The notes under the pieces are model-generated. The model saw only the letters and a program-made list of their open reading frames with translations. It was not told the origin of the DNA and made no database searches. Of a DNA stretch of 64,000 nt, positions 62,706 to 64,000 are shown in pieces. Positions within the stretch are counted from its first letter, which is position 1. The number at the start of each line of letters is the position of its first letter. The position numbers and the translations under genes are program-made. Source of the DNA: Micromonospora pallida (lineage in GTDB: Bacteria; Actinomycetota; Actinomycetes; Mycobacteriales; Micromonosporaceae); the NCBI RefSeq assembly GCF_900090325.1, contig NZ_FMHW01000002.1:5209001-5273000 (forward strand), read 5' to 3'.

Positions 62706-63272
62706 ATGGCCGGCCTCGTCGATACCGCGCGGGAGATCGCGCGACGCAAGCTAGAGACCTCGCTGCCTCGTCGGTGGAGTCACGTCCGAGCGGTCGCCGC
62801 GAAAGCGCAGACGGTCAGCAAGGCGGTTCCGGCTGAAGACCGTGATGTCCTCGTGGCGTCCGCATGGCTGCATGACGTCGGTTACAGTCCCGGCCTCGTT
62901 GATACGGGGTTTCACTCGCTCGATGGTGGTCGGTGGCTGAGGCGGGAGCACTTCGACGAGAGGATTGCCGCCCTGGTGGCGCATCACTCGTGCGCCTGGC
63001 TGGAGGCTGAAGAGCGCGGGCTCGGTGACGTCCTGGCGGCGGAGTTCCCCCGGGAAGAGTCGGCCGTGGCTGACGCGCTTTGTTGCTCGGACATGACCAC
63101 CGGGCCGGACGGGCAGGACTTCGAGGTACTGGAACGCCTGGCGGAGATTCGGTCGCGGTACGGGCCGGATCACCTGGTGACCCGGTTCATCATTCGGGCG
63201 GAACCGGAGATGGTCGCGGCGGTGCGGCGGACTGAGGGCCGTCTCGCCGGCCGGGTCCGTCAACCGATGTAG
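62706..63272 (+). CDS. HD-domain metal-dependent phosphohydrolase
   Basis: A 188-residue HD protein. HVRAVAAKA (His), SAWLHDVGYSP (HD pair near residue 55), and IAALVAHHSCAWLE followed by ADALCCSDMTTGPDG (later His/Asp ligands) form the family set. It probably hydrolyses a phosphomonoester or nucleotide; the substrate is unknown. ATG 62706 is 6 nt after TACGCT, a leaderless pattern; ATG 62670 is an alternative. Its end overlaps the convergent NUDIX gene by 13 bp. Confidence 0.83.
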   Translation: MAGLVDTAREIARRKLETSLPRRWSHVRAVAAKAQTVSKAVPAEDRDVLVASAWLHDVGYSPGLVDTGFHSLDGGRWLRREHFDERIAALVAHHSCAWLEAEERGLGDVLAAEFPREESAVADALCCSDMTTGPDGQDFEVLERLAEIRSRYGPDHLVTRFIIRAEPEMVAAVRRTEGRLAGRVRQPM

Positions 63273-63729
63273 GGCTTCTTGCGGTCGTCGTAGCCGTGGG
63301 TGATGCGGAGCAGGGTCGACGGGTGCACGTTGAGGTTCGCCAGCTCGTCGCGGGTCACCCACCGGACCTCGGTTGACTCGTCGCTTGGCGTCGGCTCGCC
63401 GCTGATCGGTACGGCACGGAAGCAGAGCGAGAACTGTTGCCGTATCTCGCCGTCGGAGTACTCGACGACGTGTCGGGGTCGGAGTAGACCCCGACCAGGC
63501 CGACCACCTCCACGCCGACCCCGGTCTCTTCGAGGGTTTCCCTGACCGCTGTCTGCGCGACGGACTCCCCGATCTCCTGCCCGCCACCCGGTAGCGACCA
63601 CAGCCCGTTGTCGGTGCGCTGGATGAGCAGCACCCGCCCCTGCGCGTCACGCACGAAGACGGACACGGCTACGACGATGCTGTTGGCCTTCGGCGCGTTC
63701 GGGTCGTGGTAGTGCTCGATCCTCGCCAT
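63260..63729 (-). CDS. NUDIX hydrolase (one apparent frameshift)
   Basis: A NUDIX protein of about 156 residues once one base is added at the G4 run 63475-63478. The NUDIX box is [26 protein letters not shown], near residues 48-73, matching GX5EX7REUXEEXGU. The frame changes after LVGVYSDP and resumes at [15 protein letters not shown], giving the normal C-terminal part to YIG. Members hydrolyse nucleoside diphosphates linked to other groups. ATG 63729 is 4 nt after the upstream regulator stop, so the two genes are probably co-transcribed. Confidence 0.83.
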
Positions 63730-63733
63730 GTGT

Positions 63734-64000
63734 CTAGGCTGCCACCTCGTCATCCCACTGCAAGACAGAGGCGGCGCGGACCCGGTCAAGGGTGTCGACG
63801 TAGGTGCCGAAGAGGTCACCGCCGGACAGCTTCCGCAGGTGCATCACGGGCGCGTGCGGTGCCGGAAGCCCGAGAACATGCATGTTGACAAGCATCTCGT
63901 CGTCAAACCGGTAGATCGAGTTGTAGAGCGTCGTCTCGTGGTAGCGGACCTCGGCACCGGACCCCTTTAGGCGGTCGTAGTACTGCTGGACCTGCCGGAT
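63734..64000 (-). CDS. C-terminal part of a probable regulator (runs off the window)
   Basis: The last 88 codons of a gene that continues past the right edge. The visible sequence ([27 protein letters not shown], then [27 protein letters not shown] end) resembles the C-terminal domain common in actinobacterial XRE-type regulators (DUF5919-like, from memory). The DNA-binding part is outside the window. It lies directly upstream of the NUDIX gene, a frequent pairing. Confidence 0.6.
   Translation of the reverse strand: MRQVQQYYDRLKGSGAEVRYHETTLYNSIYRFDDEMLVNMHVLGLPAPHAPVMHLRKLSGGDLFGTYVDTLDRVRAASVLQWDDEVAA

Noticed and set aside
1..64000. CRISPR array, rRNA genes or intact insertion sequences
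   Set aside because: I saw no regular direct repeat-spacer pattern, no rRNA-like sequence and no transposase-like protein in the window.

Overview
The window is high-GC actinomycete DNA. Codons mostly end in C or G, many starts are GTG or leaderless (a TAnnnT box 6-8 nt before the start codon), and the gene set includes TatB, DUF3117, KorAB, a PaaX regulator, a ClgR/PopR-ClpP pair and FolP2. Two stem-loop repeats between convergent genes look like a dispersed family. I infer a Micromonosporaceae chromosome (Micromonospora or Salinispora-like) from general resemblance, not from a search.

Layout. 1-4.5 kb: the start of an acyl-CoA dehydrogenase, two DUF4190-like membrane proteins, two short-chain dehydrogenases and a CitE-like lyase. 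4.6-27.6 kb: a 23-kb run with every gene on the minus strand, which is the most notable part of the window. Read in its own direction it begins with a PUFA-synthase-type enzyme (PfaD-like enoyl reductase, KS, AT, three ACPs, KR on one polypeptide, interrupted by two one-base gaps). Next come a KS-AT-DH-phosphopantetheinyl transferase protein, a free ACP, an alpha/beta hydrolase and a sulfotransferase. A hairpin follows, then a secreted protein, a second hairpin, a lipoprotein esterase, an ABC exporter (ATPase and permease) and cysQ-cysD-cysN. The run ends at a strong bidirectional stem-loop.

28.4-58.7 kb: mostly housekeeping and peripheral genes: TauE/SafE exporter, EamA transporter, PhzF, MgtE-N/CBS protein with DUF1003, Mrp ATPase, TatB, HtrA protease, O-methyltransferase, leucyl aminopeptidase, PaaX plus enoyl-CoA hydratase, 3-methyladenine glycosylase, fatty acid hydroxylase, FolP2, an orphan NuoA, KorAB, a K+ channel, ClgR/PopR-like regulator with ClpP, and an amidase. 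58.7 kb to the end: a 3'-fragment of tRNA-Arg(CCT), read as an attachment site, followed by accessory DNA with AT-rich patches: a Cys/His-motif protein, a Fic protein behind a perfect 13-bp palindrome, an unknown membrane protein, an HD-domain protein, a NUDIX hydrolase and the C-terminal end of a regulator.

How the genes work together. The synthase, ACP, hydrolase and sulfotransferase form one operon. Their composition matches, as separate proteins, the ACP-sulfotransferase-thioesterase terminus known from CurM and cyanobacterial olefin synthases. There a beta-hydroxyacyl-ACP is sulfated and then hydrolysed with decarboxylation and loss of sulfate, giving a terminal alkene. The downstream cysDN (ATP sulfurylase) and cysQ (PAP phosphatase) could feed and drain the sulfotransferase, and the ABC pair could export the product. 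The alternative is a sulfated lipid. APS kinase (cysC) is not in the window.

Four genes are each interrupted by what looks like one missing base in a C/G run. This points to sequencing error rather than true pseudogenes.
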